Shown: positions 17,147 to 26,306, counted from the first letter of the stretch. The stretch: 64,000 nucleotides of DNA from Arthrobacter tumbae (GCF_016907495.1 NZ_JAFBCC010000001.1:2604001-2668000), one strand, 5' to 3'. Notes: generated by a model not told the origin, from the sequence alone. Made by a program: numbers and translations.

Positions 17147-18020
17147 TCTCGAGCGCTTTGCGTGCGCGCTCCATCTCGCGGGCTGACTCCTTCACCGCAC
17201 GTTCAGCTTCCGTGCGCTCGCGGACCGCGTCGTCCGCGTCATCATCAATCACGTCGATGTCCTGTTCCAGGGCGCGGATCCGCTTTCTCAGTTCCTTTAC
17301 CTGGGCTACGAGCGCTTCTCGGTCGCGGTCGAGTTGATCCACACGCTCACGTGCCCGCTTGAGTGCCGACTCGGCTTCCTCGGAACGGTCTTCGGCGTCT
17401 TCAAGGTCAGCGCGTGCACCGGCAACGCGGTCGTCCTCAGCCTCGGTTTTCGTGTCAGCCGCCCCGGTTCCAGTGCCTCCGCTCTGCAACGAGCCGTCGC
17501 TGTTGAACGAGCCGCCCGCATCGAAGGGGCCACCCACCGCTCCGGTGAGATCAACCGCTTCCCAGCCGCTTGCCTCCAGCGGCCGGGTCAGGCGGCCGGT
17601 AGCAACGGCGGCGGCAGCACCGGCGTCGGCCATTGCTGCCCGCAGGGTCTGCTCCACTTCGAGGGCAGCAGCTGAGCTTGCCGGATGCCCCAGTTCCTCA
17701 GCCAGGGCGACGCCGTCCCTGACCAGCGCAGCAATGAGTTGTTGACGCTGGGTTCCGAGTTTCTTCAACTCACTCCGGTCCAGCTGTGCCTGTGCCTCGC
17801 GCATCGCCGCCCCGAGTGTCAGCGCCTGTCGCAACTGGTCTTCGCGGTGGACGGCCATCATGTTCAGCAGCCAGGCCGAAGCCGACGGCTTGCGAAGCGC
17901 GCGGATTTCCTTGGCGAGGGCCAAGTCGTCAGTGGCTTTTGCGCGGGCGTTCCGGGCAGCAGTGAATTCATCCTGTGGCTGAGCGTAAAGCCCGGACGCG
18001 ATGTCGGCGAGGTCAGTCAC
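17133..18020 (-). CDS. Coiled-coil protein of unknown function
   Basis: A 295-residue soluble, helix-rich protein. The N-terminal half contains LYAQPQDEFTAARNARAKAT and LRKPSASAWLLNMMAVHRED. The middle is Gly/Ser-rich and probably a flexible linker. From about residue 205 to the end there is a continuous heptad-like coil rich in Ala, Glu, Arg and Asp (EEAESALKRARERVDQLDRD). The GTG start follows GGAGG by about nine bases. The earlier ATG in frame would place the first 19 codons inside a palindromic repeat. No named family is recognised and no neighbour suggests a role. Confidence 0.65.
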   Translation of the reverse strand: MTDLADIASGLYAQPQDEFTAARNARAKATDDLALAKEIRALRKPSASAWLLNMMAVHREDQLRQALTLGAAMREAQAQLDRSELKKLGTQRQQLIAALVRDGVALAEELGHPASSAAALEVEQTLRAAMADAGAAAAVATGRLTRPLEASGWEAVDLTGAVGGPFDAGGSFNSDGSLQSGGTGTGAADTKTEAEDDRVAGARADLEDAEDRSEEAESALKRARERVDQLDRDREALVAQVKELRKRIRALEQDIDVIDDDADDAVRERTEAERAVKESAREMERARKALEKLTR

Positions 18021-18057
18021 TGCGGAACGGCCTCCGTCTGGTTGGCTGTATGTGCTT

Positions 18058-18122
18058 CCGTTGAGTGTGCGGGACACACCCCTTTACACACACCATTGAC
18101 GGCGTGTCCTGCAGATTCAACG
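18058..18122 (-). repeat. Palindromic repeat element, copy C
   Basis: On the minus strand this reads CGTTGAATCTGCAGGACACG at one end and GGTGTGTCCCGCACACTCAA at the other, with arms pairing at 17 of 21 positions. It aligns along its length with elements at 36609-36674 and 38729-38794. It fills most of the gap between two minus-strand genes. Confidence 0.75.
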
Positions 18123-18141
18123 CACCCAGGTCCTGCGCCGG

Positions 18142-18402
18142 TCAGACGGTCTTCAGCGACGTTGATGGTGCAGTGAGCCGTTGCCGTAGTTCGTCGCAGG
18201 CCGCTTCGTAGTCGGCCAGCAGGCACTCCGGAGGGTTCAGCTCGTCGAGCAGCGCAAAATACTCGTTGCATTTGACTTTCAGCTCCTCGGTGCTCAGCGA
18301 GGACGCATCGAATCGGACCAATGGAAGGTCCTCGGCTGGCAGGGCCAAAAAGTGAAGCTTGTGTTCCACGGGGGTCTCCACAGGAGTTGTCACTGCGCCC
18401 AC
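18142..18402 (-). CDS. Small hypothetical protein
   Basis: An 86-residue soluble protein from a GTG, with LHFLALPAEDLPLVRFDASS, a helical LSTEELKVKCNEYFALLDELNPPECLLADYEAA split by two prolines, and an LRQRLTAPS end. Alternative GTG starts lie at codons 4 and 8. The composition (Leu, Glu, Ala, with Cys at two places) is protein-like and unlike the surrounding shadow frames. The palindromic repeat follows 20 bases after its stop. No family is recognised. Confidence 0.55.
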   Translation of the reverse strand: MGAVTTPVETPVEHKLHFLALPAEDLPLVRFDASSLSTEELKVKCNEYFALLDELNPPECLLADYEAACDELRQRLTAPSTSLKTV

Positions 18403-18454
18403 TGCTCAAGCTGAGGTGATCGTAGCAACAATCAGGAAGCTCATCAATCGGTAG

Positions 18455-18667
18455 TCAAGGCAGCGGGGGTATCGACGGCCCCGGTTCCGGAATCGGCCGG
18501 TCGGGTGAGGGTCCGGGACCGGGCTCCGGTGGCACACCGGGATTGTCGGGTGCCGGACCAGGAAACGGATAAGGGGTCGGAGCGGGTTGCGGCTCGGGCG
18601 CAGGTTCCCCTGGAGGCCGGGGCTGAGACGGATCCGGATGCGGCTCATGGGGCGGTGGAATGGACAT
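18455..18667 (-). CDS. Short proline-rich peptide, uncertain gene
   Basis: A 70-residue reading frame starting at an ATG that follows GAGAAGG. It consists almost entirely of Pro, Gly, Glu and Pro-Ala/Pro-Asp pairs, with no hydrophobic core, signal or membrane segment. It would be an extended, disordered peptide. Proline-rich frames arise easily in GC-rich DNA, so coding is uncertain; the ribosome site and intact length are the only positive signs. Confidence 0.35.
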   Translation of the reverse strand: MSIPPPHEPHPDPSQPRPPGEPAPEPQPAPTPYPFPGPAPDNPGVPPEPGPGPSPDRPIPEPGPSIPPLP

Positions 18668-18818
18668 CCGAAGGTACCTTCTCTCCGTCAGCGGGGCGCT
18701 CACGAGTAACAGTACGCCGGAGACTGTGGGTGGGGAATAAGCGCCGGCCGGCCACGCTTGTTACTTCTGGTTGCGCACACTCCTGCGCGCCGTTCAGTAG
18801 CTTCAGGGGGACCTTTTC

Positions 18819-20348
18819 GTGTCGCAATCGACCAACAAACGCACTCAGGCCGACGGCGGCACTACCCAGATCGACGAGGTCAGCGAGATTTCTCCCCGCG
18901 ATCGGCTGGTCATCTCCCTGCTCCTGGTGTCGGCCTTCGTTGTCATCCTCAACGAGACCATCATGGGGGTGGCGTTGCCGCGCCTCATGGATGACCTGGG
19001 GATTACTGCCTCGGCCGGACAATGGCTGACGACGGCGTTCATGCTCACCATGGCAGTGGTCATTCCCATCACGGGCTTCCTTATCCAGCGGTTCAATACG
19101 CGGCCGGTTTTCCTGGCGGCGATGACGCTGTTCAGTCTCGGCACCCTGGTGTCTGCCATGGCTCCGGGCTTCGAGATGCTGCTGGTCGGCCGCGTGATTC
19201 AGGCAGGCGGAACCGCGATCATGATGCCGCTGCTGATGACCACCGTGATGACTCTTGTGCCGCCGTCGTCGCGTGGCAAGACAATGGGCAACATCTCGAT
19301 TGTCATTTCCGTGGCGCCTGCCATCGGTCCCACTATTTCCGGAGTCATCCTCAGTGTGTTGGACTGGCGCTGGATGTTCTGGCTGGTGCTTCCCATCGCT
19401 ATCGGTTCGCTGGTGCTGGGAGGCATCCGCATCCAGAACGTGACTACGCCGCGCCGCACCCCGATCGACGTGCTCTCCGTCATCCTTTCCGCTTTCGCGT
19501 TCGGCGGGATCGTCTATGGGCTGAGCCAGTTTGGTGAGGCTGCAGGCGGATCAGGTATTCCGGGTTGGGTACCGCTCGCCGTCGGGTTTGTCGGGTTGGC
19601 GTGCTTCATCGCGCGCCAGCTGGTGCTGCAGCGCAGCGACCGGGCGCTGCTTGACCTGCGGACCTTCCGTTCGCGCACGTTCACCGTGTCGATCCTCGTG
19701 CTCGCCATCAGCATGATGGCGCTGTTCGGAACGATCATCCTGCTCCCCATCTACCTGCAGGACGTGCTCGGACTCGAACCAGCGGCTGCCGGCCTGATGC
19801 TGCTGCCCGGCGGGCTCGCCATGGGCCTTCTTGGTCCGGTGGTCGGACGCGTCTTCGACAAACACGGACCCCGCGTTCTGGTGGTTCCGGGCGCGCTGCT
19901 TGTCGCGTCGGCGTTCTGGGTGCTCACCCTGATCGATGCTTCCACTCCGATTCCGCTGGTGCTGGCCTGCCACGTGACTCTGAGCATCGGACTTGCCGGA
20001 ATGTTCACGCCGTTGTTCACTTCGGCGCTCGGTTCAGTCCGGCCGCAGCTGTACTCACACGCAAGTGCCGTCGTCGGAACCATCCAGCAACTTGCAGGAG
20101 CCACCGGCATCGCGCTCTTCGTCTCAGTCATGACGCTGCAGACGGGTGCGCTCATGGCCGCCGGCACCGCCGAGGTGCCTGCTCTGGCAGGCGGAATCCG
20201 CATGGCCTTCCTGTGTGGAGCGATCATCTTCCTGTTCGCGGTGGTGGCCGCGCTCTTCGTCCGTAAGCCGGCGGCGCCGGCCGGCCCGCCGTCGTCGTCG
20301 TCGTCGCACGACGGCGAGGAGGCACCTGCCGCTCCGCTGGCACATTAG
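18819..20348 (+). CDS. DHA2-family multidrug efflux transporter (MFS, 14 TM)
   Basis: A 509-residue major facilitator protein of the EmrB/QacA type, which exports drugs or organic ions in exchange for protons. After a cytoplasmic N-terminus, LVISLLLVSAFVVILNETIMGVALPRLMDDL carries the motif D1 region. GRVIQAGGTAIMMPLLMTTVMTL follows, and motif C is in ISVAPAIGPTISGVIL. About 14 membrane segments fit the length. The tail is a Ser/Pro/Glu-rich stretch. The GTG start follows GGGGGACC. No dedicated regulator gene adjoins it. Substrate cannot be predicted. Confidence 0.88.
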   Translation: MSQSTNKRTQADGGTTQIDEVSEISPRDRLVISLLLVSAFVVILNETIMGVALPRLMDDLGITASAGQWLTTAFMLTMAVVIPITGFLIQRFNTRPVFLAAMTLFSLGTLVSAMAPGFEMLLVGRVIQAGGTAIMMPLLMTTVMTLVPPSSRGKTMGNISIVISVAPAIGPTISGVILSVLDWRWMFWLVLPIAIGSLVLGGIRIQNVTTPRRTPIDVLSVILSAFAFGGIVYGLSQFGEAAGGSGIPGWVPLAVGFVGLACFIARQLVLQRSDRALLDLRTFRSRTFTVSILVLAISMMALFGTIILLPIYLQDVLGLEPAAAGLMLLPGGLAMGLLGPVVGRVFDKHGPRVLVVPGALLVASAFWVLTLIDASTPIPLVLACHVTLSIGLAGMFTPLFTSALGSVRPQLYSHASAVVGTIQQLAGATGIALFVSVMTLQTGALMAAGTAEVPALAGGIRMAFLCGAIIFLFAVVAALFVRKPAAPAGPPSSSSSHDGEEAPAAPLAH

Positions 20349-20374
20349 GCCCGCCTGCACATTAAACTCGACTG

Positions 20375-20923
20375 ATGGTGCACTTCACTCCGCCGCCGGT
20401 CCTGACCACAGCGAGGCTGCGCCTCGAACCACTGGGGCCGGAGCACATAGAGGGAACCTGGACGGGGCTGGAGAACCCGGAGTCGATGCGCCTGACCGGA
20501 ACCCACGCGGAGTTCACGCGGCCACAGGTCGAGTCGTGGCTCGCGGGGCTTGCAGCGACCGAAGGCCGGGCGGACTGGGCGATCATCCTCGTCTCGGATG
20601 GTTCCCACATCGGTGAAGTGGTGCTCAATGATTACGATGCAGAGAACTCATCGCTCGGGTTCCGGATTGCGCTCAATGCCGACTCCAGATTCGGCCAGGG
20701 TTATGGCACCGAGGCGACGCGCGCCGTCGTCAGGCATGCTTTTGATGTTATCGGAGTGCACCGCATCGGTCTCGAGGTGTACGCGTTCAATCCGCGGGCC
20801 CAACGGGCTTACGAGAAGTGCGGATTCCGGGTTGAGGGACGGCTGCGGGACGCGCTGCTGTGGAATGGCGAGCGGATTGATGCCGTGGTGATGGGGATGC
20901 TCGCCACTGATCCGCGGCCCTGA
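20375..20923 (+). CDS. GNAT N-acetyltransferase, RimJ/RimL-like
   Basis: A 182-residue protein of the GNAT fold. It opens with LTTARLRLEPLGPEHIEG, typical of the RimJ/RimL group that acetylates protein N-termini or amino-group metabolites with acetyl-CoA. The CoA-binding loop is GQGYGTEATRAVVRHAF near residue 109, and IGLEVYAFNPRAQRAYEKCG follows as strand 5 and helix 4. GFRVEGRLRDALLWNGERID completes the domain. It starts 26 bases after the exporter's stop and could be co-transcribed with it. The acceptor is unknown. Confidence 0.87.
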   Translation: MVHFTPPPVLTTARLRLEPLGPEHIEGTWTGLENPESMRLTGTHAEFTRPQVESWLAGLAATEGRADWAIILVSDGSHIGEVVLNDYDAENSSLGFRIALNADSRFGQGYGTEATRAVVRHAFDVIGVHRIGLEVYAFNPRAQRAYEKCGFRVEGRLRDALLWNGERIDAVVMGMLATDPRP

Positions 20924-20964
20924 GATTGCGGGCCCGCGTGATCGCTGACACGTAACCTGTCCGG

Positions 20965-21390
20965 ATGTCGAGCCGTGCGTTCTTTCTCTATACCAGTAGT
21001 AATGACATCGCTGCGTCGCGCCGGTTTTACAACGACCTTGTGGGGCTCGACCAGATTTGGGACGAGGTTGGCGACATCGCCTATCTGATCGAAGACGCCG
21101 TCCAGCTCTCTATCGGTCACGACCCGGACGCTGCGGTACACACTGAGTGGTCATTCCAGCCCGGGTGGGTTTTCGGGTTGGGCCTCGAACCGGCCCCCAG
21201 GCTTACAGTTGCGTCGTGGAGTATCCCGCTTTCGCCTGGATCGTTTTCGAGCGCTGTTGGCCGATTGCAGAAGGCTGGGATCGCTGCTCTCCGGCCGGAA
21301 CCCTTCTGGGTGGGCTACTGGAGTTACGTGGTCAAAGGCCCCATGGGCCAGACCGTCGAACTCTCAGACCCGGTCAGCGCTGGTCCCTGA
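20965..21390 (+). CDS. VOC-family (glyoxalase/dioxygenase-fold) protein
   Basis: A 141-residue protein of the vicinal oxygen chelate fold. The first module starts FLYTSSNDIAASRRFYNDLVGL, the usual beta-alpha opening with residues that place the metal site. A second module includes PLSPGSFSSAVGRLQKAGIA and ends GYWSYVVKGPMGQTVELSDP. The C-terminal GQTVELSDP is where a metal-ligand Glu sits in the family. Such proteins range from glyoxalases to antibiotic-resistance proteins. Nothing nearby indicates which. Confidence 0.72.
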   Translation: MSSRAFFLYTSSNDIAASRRFYNDLVGLDQIWDEVGDIAYLIEDAVQLSIGHDPDAAVHTEWSFQPGWVFGLGLEPAPRLTVASWSIPLSPGSFSSAVGRLQKAGIAALRPEPFWVGYWSYVVKGPMGQTVELSDPVSAGP

Positions 21391-21482
21391 GTATTTCATG
21401 TTGCTGATGAACGAATCGATAACGGCGGGCCTATGACTCAACGAGGGAGCCATAAGTGAGGTTGGTACTGCATTCGGGATTC

Positions 21483-21992
21483 TCATCGCTCGCGGGTGGC
21501 AGGGGCGTGCCAAGGAGCCCGCTTGGTAGGAGGGCGCTCCGTCGGCGTCGAAGCTGAGAGTAGATCCTCGACTTCGTCCGCCAGTTCGGATACCGGCCTG
21601 CGACCATCGAGTTCAAGGCTTGATCTCGCGCGAAGCAGTGGTTCGACCGCCACGACGTTACGTCGTAGCTCCGCTTGATCTTCAGGAGATCTCCCGTAGG
21701 GGTTGTTGGTGCGGGCAGAGACTCGTTCGATCAGAACTTCAAGAGGTGCGGTGAGCAACACAATGTGCTCGAACCGGTCGTAGAAGCGACCCTGGTTCTC
21801 GACGGTGCCGGCTATCACCAGCGCTGAGTTTTCTGCAAGGAGGGCAGACATTCGAGATTCGTCCCACTTACCGTCGAGAAGAATCCAGCCGCCGTAGTCC
21901 GTATCAACCGTCCGGTGGCCGCGTAAGGCAAGCGCTTCGAGCAATGTTGACTTGCCTGCACCGGACATGCCAGTCAAGAGGATACGAGACAT
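21483..21992 (-). CDS. P-loop kinase-like ATPase
   Basis: A 169-residue nucleoside or shikimate kinase-like protein. The Walker A motif GMSGAGKST is at residues 8-16, DTDYGGW follows as the acceptor-side Asp, and ALVIAGTVENQGRFYDRFEHIVLL forms the core strand. The lid Arg cluster is in LIERVSARTNNPYGRS. The NPYGRS lid occurs in small uncharacterised actinobacterial kinases. The C-terminus is a basic, probably disordered tail. It stands alone. The phosphate acceptor is unknown. Confidence 0.75.
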   Translation of the reverse strand: MSRILLTGMSGAGKSTLLEALALRGHRTVDTDYGGWILLDGKWDESRMSALLAENSALVIAGTVENQGRFYDRFEHIVLLTAPLEVLIERVSARTNNPYGRSPEDQAELRRNVVAVEPLLRARSSLELDGRRPVSELADEVEDLLSASTPTERPPTKRAPWHAPATRER

Positions 21993-22137
21993 GGCGGTCA
22001 GTCTACGGCTCGGACTTCATCGGCAGCAGGCGCTGCTGAAGTGAAACCAGAGCTGCTCATTGAACAAATGAGCCAGATTCTCAGTCTCATTCGGCCTCGA
22101 TCCGAAATTGTCGGTGGTGGGTGATTGACTGTTTTGT

Positions 22138-23961
22138 ATGGGAATTGGGGTTGGTGAGTCGCTTGAGGACACCTTTTGGGTGAGTCTTGAGGATGGTTAT
22201 GCTCAGGCGGATGCGACGTGGCCTGACGAACTGTTGGAGCAGGCCGTTTTTGGTGAGGCGTCGGACCTGGATGATTCCGGTGTTGACGATCATGCCCGCG
22301 CCCGTATAGAGGACGCATCCCCGGTCGGGTTGGTGTACCGGTTGGAGGAGGGAACGTCGCCGCACGCCCGCCAGGCGGCGTTGGGTGGGCAGGGCCGTGG
22401 TCTGGCTGAGACGTTGGATTTGTTGCGGGTGGCTGACCGGTTGGGGGCGTGGGTCGCTGCCCGGCAAGCCTCGCTGACTGCTGAGGTGTTCCATCAGGTC
22501 CACCGCTCGGAGATCCATGACACTGGGGTCCGTGCCGCTGAAATCCGCCGCACGGAAGCAGCTGCCGCCGAAGCCGCCGAAGCCGCCGAAGCTGGTGCTG
22601 GTGCTTCCGGGGCGCCGGGTGCTGATGTTCCTGGCCATGCTGCGGGTGTTGCCGCTCGTGCGGCGGTGGCGGGTCGGGTGGATGCCGGGTTTTCGTTTAT
22701 GTTGGCGGTCCAAGAGATCGCACCGTTGTTGCGGGTGCCGGGGAAGACGGCGTCGCGGTTACTCGGTGATGCGTTACGGCTCACGGAGGATCTCCCGGCG
22801 ACGTGGGAGGCCCTTGATGAGGGCCGGATCAGTGCCGTGCAGGCGCAGGTGCTTGTGGATGAGTCCGGGTGTATCCCGGCGGAGGCGGTTCCCGGGTTCG
22901 AGGAGACGGTGCTGGGAAGCGCTGCCGGGTTGACCCGTCCGAAGTTGACTCGGCGGTGTCGGCGGTTGCGGGAGGAACTGCACCCCGAATCGATCACTGT
23001 GCGTAAAGCTCGTGCGGCGAAGGATCGGGAGGTTCTGGTGCAGGCGGAACAGGACGGTATGGCCTGGTTAAACGCGTACCTGCCCGCGGAGCAGGCGCAC
23101 GGTATTTTCAACCGGGTGGACGCCGCTGCCCGGTCGTTGCAGGGCCCGGACGAGGCGCGTACGTTGGCGCAGTTGCGTGCGGATGTGTTCGCTGACGTGC
23201 TGACCCACACCTGCACTGGGGACCCGAAACGGGGCACCGGCTTCCGTGGGATCGGAGCCACGGTGTTTGTCACCGTGCCGGTGATGACTCTCCTGGGCCA
23301 CTCACGCACCGACTGGCAGAAGAAACCCGAAGACACCACAGCCGGTCCAGCCACAGCGGGCGGTCCAGCCACGGCAACCAGCACCGCCGCTGGATCCCTT
23401 GATGGCTCAACTGGCGGTCCGGGCAGCAACGCCGACGGCAAGGGAAGCGGAGCCACTTCCGGCGCTTTCGCCCCCGATGTGGAGGGCTCCGCTCGGCCGG
23501 ACAAGGTTGGCGTCGCCGTCCCGGACGTTGCGGGTTGTGAGAGTGGCCTGTTGGATGGATATGGCCCGATTGATCCGGAAACGGCCCGCAACCTTGCCGG
23601 ACACGCACCGAGTTTCACCCGGATCCTCGTTCACCCGGAGACGGGGGCGGTGCTCAGTGTCGGCAGGGACAGATACCGGCCGCCGAAGCATTTGCAGGAC
23701 TGGGTGCGGATCACCAATCCGACGTGTCTTCATCCGGGGTGTAACCGGTCGTCGTGGTCCTGCGACATCGACCACATCACCCCGTGGGCACACGGCGGAC
23801 AAACGTCGTTGGAAAACCTCGGGCCCCGGTGCGGGCTGCACCACATGCTCAAAACCGAAGGCATCTGGCCCGCCGGCACAGACGATGACGGGAATCACCA
23901 CGTCACTTCGCCGGGCGGGAAAACCTACACCATCCCACCCGAACCACCACCACCCTTCTAA
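22138..23961 (+). CDS. DUF222 (13E12 repeat) protein with HNH nuclease domain
   Basis: A 607-residue protein. The N-terminal half has DUF222 (13E12-type) features, including AGRVDAGFSFMLAVQEIAPLL and LRLTEDLPATWEALDEGRIS. It runs into HGIFNRVDAAARSL. A Gly/Ala/Ser/Thr-rich low-complexity linker spans about residues 395-465. The C-terminal HNH domain is CLHPGCNRSSWSCDIDHITP, followed by WAHGGQTSLENLGPRCGLHH; its paired CxxC/HxxH-like residues are the zinc and metal ligands. These proteins occur in several divergent copies per genome in Arthrobacter and Mycobacterium relatives, suggesting spread by duplication. It is a putative DNA endonuclease of unknown role. No methyltransferase or phage gene adjoins it. 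Confidence 0.85.
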   Translation: MGIGVGESLEDTFWVSLEDGYAQADATWPDELLEQAVFGEASDLDDSGVDDHARARIEDASPVGLVYRLEEGTSPHARQAALGGQGRGLAETLDLLRVADRLGAWVAARQASLTAEVFHQVHRSEIHDTGVRAAEIRRTEAAAAEAAEAAEAGAGASGAPGADVPGHAAGVAARAAVAGRVDAGFSFMLAVQEIAPLLRVPGKTASRLLGDALRLTEDLPATWEALDEGRISAVQAQVLVDESGCIPAEAVPGFEETVLGSAAGLTRPKLTRRCRRLREELHPESITVRKARAAKDREVLVQAEQDGMAWLNAYLPAEQAHGIFNRVDAAARSLQGPDEARTLAQLRADVFADVLTHTCTGDPKRGTGFRGIGATVFVTVPVMTLLGHSRTDWQKKPEDTTAGPATAGGPATATSTAAGSLDGSTGGPGSNADGKGSGATSGAFAPDVEGSARPDKVGVAVPDVAGCESGLLDGYGPIDPETARNLAGHAPSFTRILVHPETGAVLSVGRDRYRPPKHLQDWVRITNPTCLHPGCNRSSWSCDIDHITPWAHGGQTSLENLGPRCGLHHMLKTEGIWPAGTDDDGNHHVTSPGGKTYTIPPEPPPPF

Positions 23962-23971
23962 GGGAATGCGA

Positions 23972-24025
23972 GGCGGCAGGCTACTCGAGCGCGCGTGTTC
24001 GGGCGGCAGGCTACTCGAGCGCGCG
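23972..24025. repeat. Exact 24-bp direct duplication between convergent genes
   Basis: A 24-bp unit including GGCAGGCTACTCGAGCGCGC occurs at 23972-23995 and 24002-24025 with a period of 30. It lies between the stops of the DUF222-HNH gene and the glutaminase gene. Confidence 0.8.
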
Positions 24026-24032
24026 CGCCCGG

Positions 24033-25847
24033 TCAGTCGCGGATCCGGACGGCGGTCTCCCTGAGATAGAGATCCACCCTGGTATATGCATCCCGGGTCA
24101 GTGCTTTCCACAACTCAAGAGCGAGCCGTTCGTCCTCCGACTCCAAAAGCGATATGGCGTCCGCAGTGAGGAGCTTGATGACAACATTCCCGGACGCCTT
24201 GACGGTGGTTTCCTGCCGGTCGTCACTGCCGAGCGCAAGTTCCCCGAAGGTCATCCCGGCACTGAGCGTGGTCAGTTTCACCCGATCGCCGGTGGGACCG
24301 ACCACGCTCGTGGTGACCGCTCCGGACAGAATGAAAAACACGCCGCCGAACGACTGACCGATACGCCGGATGACAGCGCCGTCGTCGTAACTCCGATCTT
24401 CCATCCGGTCGGCGAGCTTCTGCACGTCCTCGGCGCTGAGCGGACCAAGAGCCGGACACTGGGAAATGTCGACTTTGCTCGGCAGATCGAGATCACTCCC
24501 GTACGTTCCAATCAGCCGGTTTTCACACCACTCAACCGCTGCGGTCCGGGTGTCAAACGTCGGCACCGCTCGGTCTACGTCGCGGAAAGCATGGGCGAGC
24601 GTCCCCTCCGCATCGATCAGCACCAGCTCCCGGCCCTCCTCGACCAGGTTCTCCCGGACCTCCGCAAGAAGCCGCAGCGAAACGTCAGCAACTTCATCGA
24701 CGCGACGCAGATCCAGAATGATGAGCTCCACCTCGTCGGGGAGATTACTCAATTCGCGGACCATCGACTCCGTGCCGGCAAACAGCAGGTCACCATTCAG
24801 CTCAACAAGGCGGGCACGGTGCCCATGGTCGCGGATGAGATCCATCGCCTCATCGTCGCGGCGAATCCCAGATGGAGCCGCAGTGATGTCGTAGGTCGAT
24901 CGAATAGCAGATTTGCCCACACGCGCTGCCCGGACAAAGTGAAGCTCCATGTCCTGCGAGAGCCGCTGGCTGGTTGCCATGCCACGCACACTGCTGCCGT
25001 GCTCGTCGAGCGGCGGAGAATAAACCGCCAGCCCCACCTGTCCCGGCAGGACAGAAATTGTTCCGCCGCCGACACCGCTCTTGGCAGGCATGCCGACAGT
25101 ACTGATCCAGGAGCCGGCGTCGTCATACATTCCGCAGGTGGTCATGACGGACAGAACGCGCTCCACCGGCACGATGTCCATCACCTGCTTCTCCGTCATG
25201 GGGTTACGCCCGCTGTTGGCCAGCGTCGCCGCCATGAGTGAGAGATCCAGGCAGTTCACCAGCACGGAACACTGACGGAAGTAGTCCTCGATCACCGGTG
25301 TCGGATCATCTTCGATGATGTTGAAGGACCTCAGCAGGTACGCCAGGGCACGGTTGCGGTGACCATGCTCAAGCTCGGAGGCAAAAATTTCCTCGTCGAT
25401 GGAAAGCTGCCTCCCCGCGAAGGCCGAATAGGTGTTGAGGATGCGCTTGATACGGGTGTTGCCGCCCGATCCCTTGACCAGCGAGGTAGCAGTCAGAGCT
25501 CCAGCATTGATCATCGCGTTTGCCGGACGTCCCGTGCCCTCGGCAAGTGATATCTCGTTGAAGGAATCCCCTGAAGGTTCCACATCGACCTTCGCGTCGA
25601 CCACTTCCAGCCCCAGATCAGCCAGCGCCAAACCATAGGTGAAGGGTTTCGAGATCGACTGGATGCTGAACTCATCCCGTGTATCGCCTACCTCGTAGAT
25701 GTACCCGTCCACAGTGGTTAGGCAGATCCCGAAGTTGTCCGGATTGACGTTGGCCATCGCCGGAATGGTGCTGTAAGGCTTGCCGTCCTTCAGGTCCGCA
25801 ATCTCCCGGTGGATCCGTGCAAGATAGCCTTCAATCGGAGATTCCAT
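24033..25847 (-). CDS. glsA: Glutaminase fused to STAS and cNMP-binding-type domains
   Basis: A 604-residue cytoplasmic protein. Residues 1-310 are a serine-dependent, beta-lactamase-related glutaminase that deamidates glutamine to glutamate. The catalytic pair is Ser64-x-x-Lys67 in FSIQSISKPFTYG, with EPSGDSFNE and NAMINAGALTATS also conserved. Residues about 335-425 form a STAS domain (VELIILDLRRVDEVADVSLRLL). Residues about 455-590 form a cNMP-binding-type beta-barrel (GGVFFILSGAVTTSV, then MTFGELALGSDDRQETTVKA). In that loop the usual PRxATV phosphate-binding Arg appears replaced, so cAMP binding is doubtful. The ATG was taken because it gives the family's start. A glutaminase under small-molecule or partner control is the inference. 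Confidence 0.9.
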   Translation of the reverse strand: MESPIEGYLARIHREIADLKDGKPYSTIPAMANVNPDNFGICLTTVDGYIYEVGDTRDEFSIQSISKPFTYGLALADLGLEVVDAKVDVEPSGDSFNEISLAEGTGRPANAMINAGALTATSLVKGSGGNTRIKRILNTYSAFAGRQLSIDEEIFASELEHGHRNRALAYLLRSFNIIEDDPTPVIEDYFRQCSVLVNCLDLSLMAATLANSGRNPMTEKQVMDIVPVERVLSVMTTCGMYDDAGSWISTVGMPAKSGVGGGTISVLPGQVGLAVYSPPLDEHGSSVRGMATSQRLSQDMELHFVRAARVGKSAIRSTYDITAAPSGIRRDDEAMDLIRDHGHRARLVELNGDLLFAGTESMVRELSNLPDEVELIILDLRRVDEVADVSLRLLAEVRENLVEEGRELVLIDAEGTLAHAFRDVDRAVPTFDTRTAAVEWCENRLIGTYGSDLDLPSKVDISQCPALGPLSAEDVQKLADRMEDRSYDDGAVIRRIGQSFGGVFFILSGAVTTSVVGPTGDRVKLTTLSAGMTFGELALGSDDRQETTVKASGNVVIKLLTADAISLLESEDERLALELWKALTRDAYTRVDLYLRETAVRIRD

Positions 25848-25898
25848 AGCTGCAAGACTATGGTGCTGCGTCAGCGACGCCCAATGGTCACATAGGGA

Positions 25899-26306
25899 CT
25901 AGCGCGTCTTCCCGCCGTCAATGATGAGTGAGAGCGCAATGCCGAACATCCATACGTCCTTCGCGACGGGTGTGCCCTCCTGGCTGGGACGAACTGCGTC
26001 GTCCTGGGTCATCCCCGGGGTGCGGAAGTACATTGCGAGCAGTCCGCCGGAGAACGCGGCGAGGCCCAGTCCCACGAGGCGGCTGGGAACGAACGGCACC
26101 AGGAGTGCGGCGCCGAGACCGATTTCGACGGCGGAGATCACCTTGCCGAATTTTTCCGGATCCAACTGCTTGACCTGAGGAAAAGCGTTGGCGGCCATAC
26201 CCTGAAGATAGGCCGCGGTGTCCCTGTCGAGTTCCCGCTTGGTGATGCCGGAATTGAGGATGAATGCTCCCGTGCTGAGTCGCAGGGGAAGGTGGCTGAG
26301 ATTCAT
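25899..26306 (-). CDS. DoxX-like small membrane protein
   Basis: A 135-residue membrane protein with the pattern of DoxX-like proteins. An early LRLSTGAFILNSGITKRELD gives the first helix and conserved polar turn. GKVISAVEIGLGAALLVPF and LVGLGLAAFSGGLLAMYF follow, then a final DVWMFGIALSLIIDG. Four membrane segments fit. It lies upstream of the glutaminase gene on the same strand with a gap of about 50 bases. DoxX relatives associate with redox or membrane stress functions; nothing here specifies more. Confidence 0.75.
   Translation of the reverse strand: MNLSHLPLRLSTGAFILNSGITKRELDRDTAAYLQGMAANAFPQVKQLDPEKFGKVISAVEIGLGAALLVPFVPSRLVGLGLAAFSGGLLAMYFRTPGMTQDDAVRPSQEGTPVAKDVWMFGIALSLIIDGGKTR

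Noticed and set aside
22494..23618. 374-residue minus-strand frame
   Set aside because: Shadow of the DUF222-HNH gene.
22138..23961. Mobile intron or phage remnant
   Set aside because: The HNH protein belongs to the multicopy DUF222 family; no intron, integrase or phage gene adjoins it.
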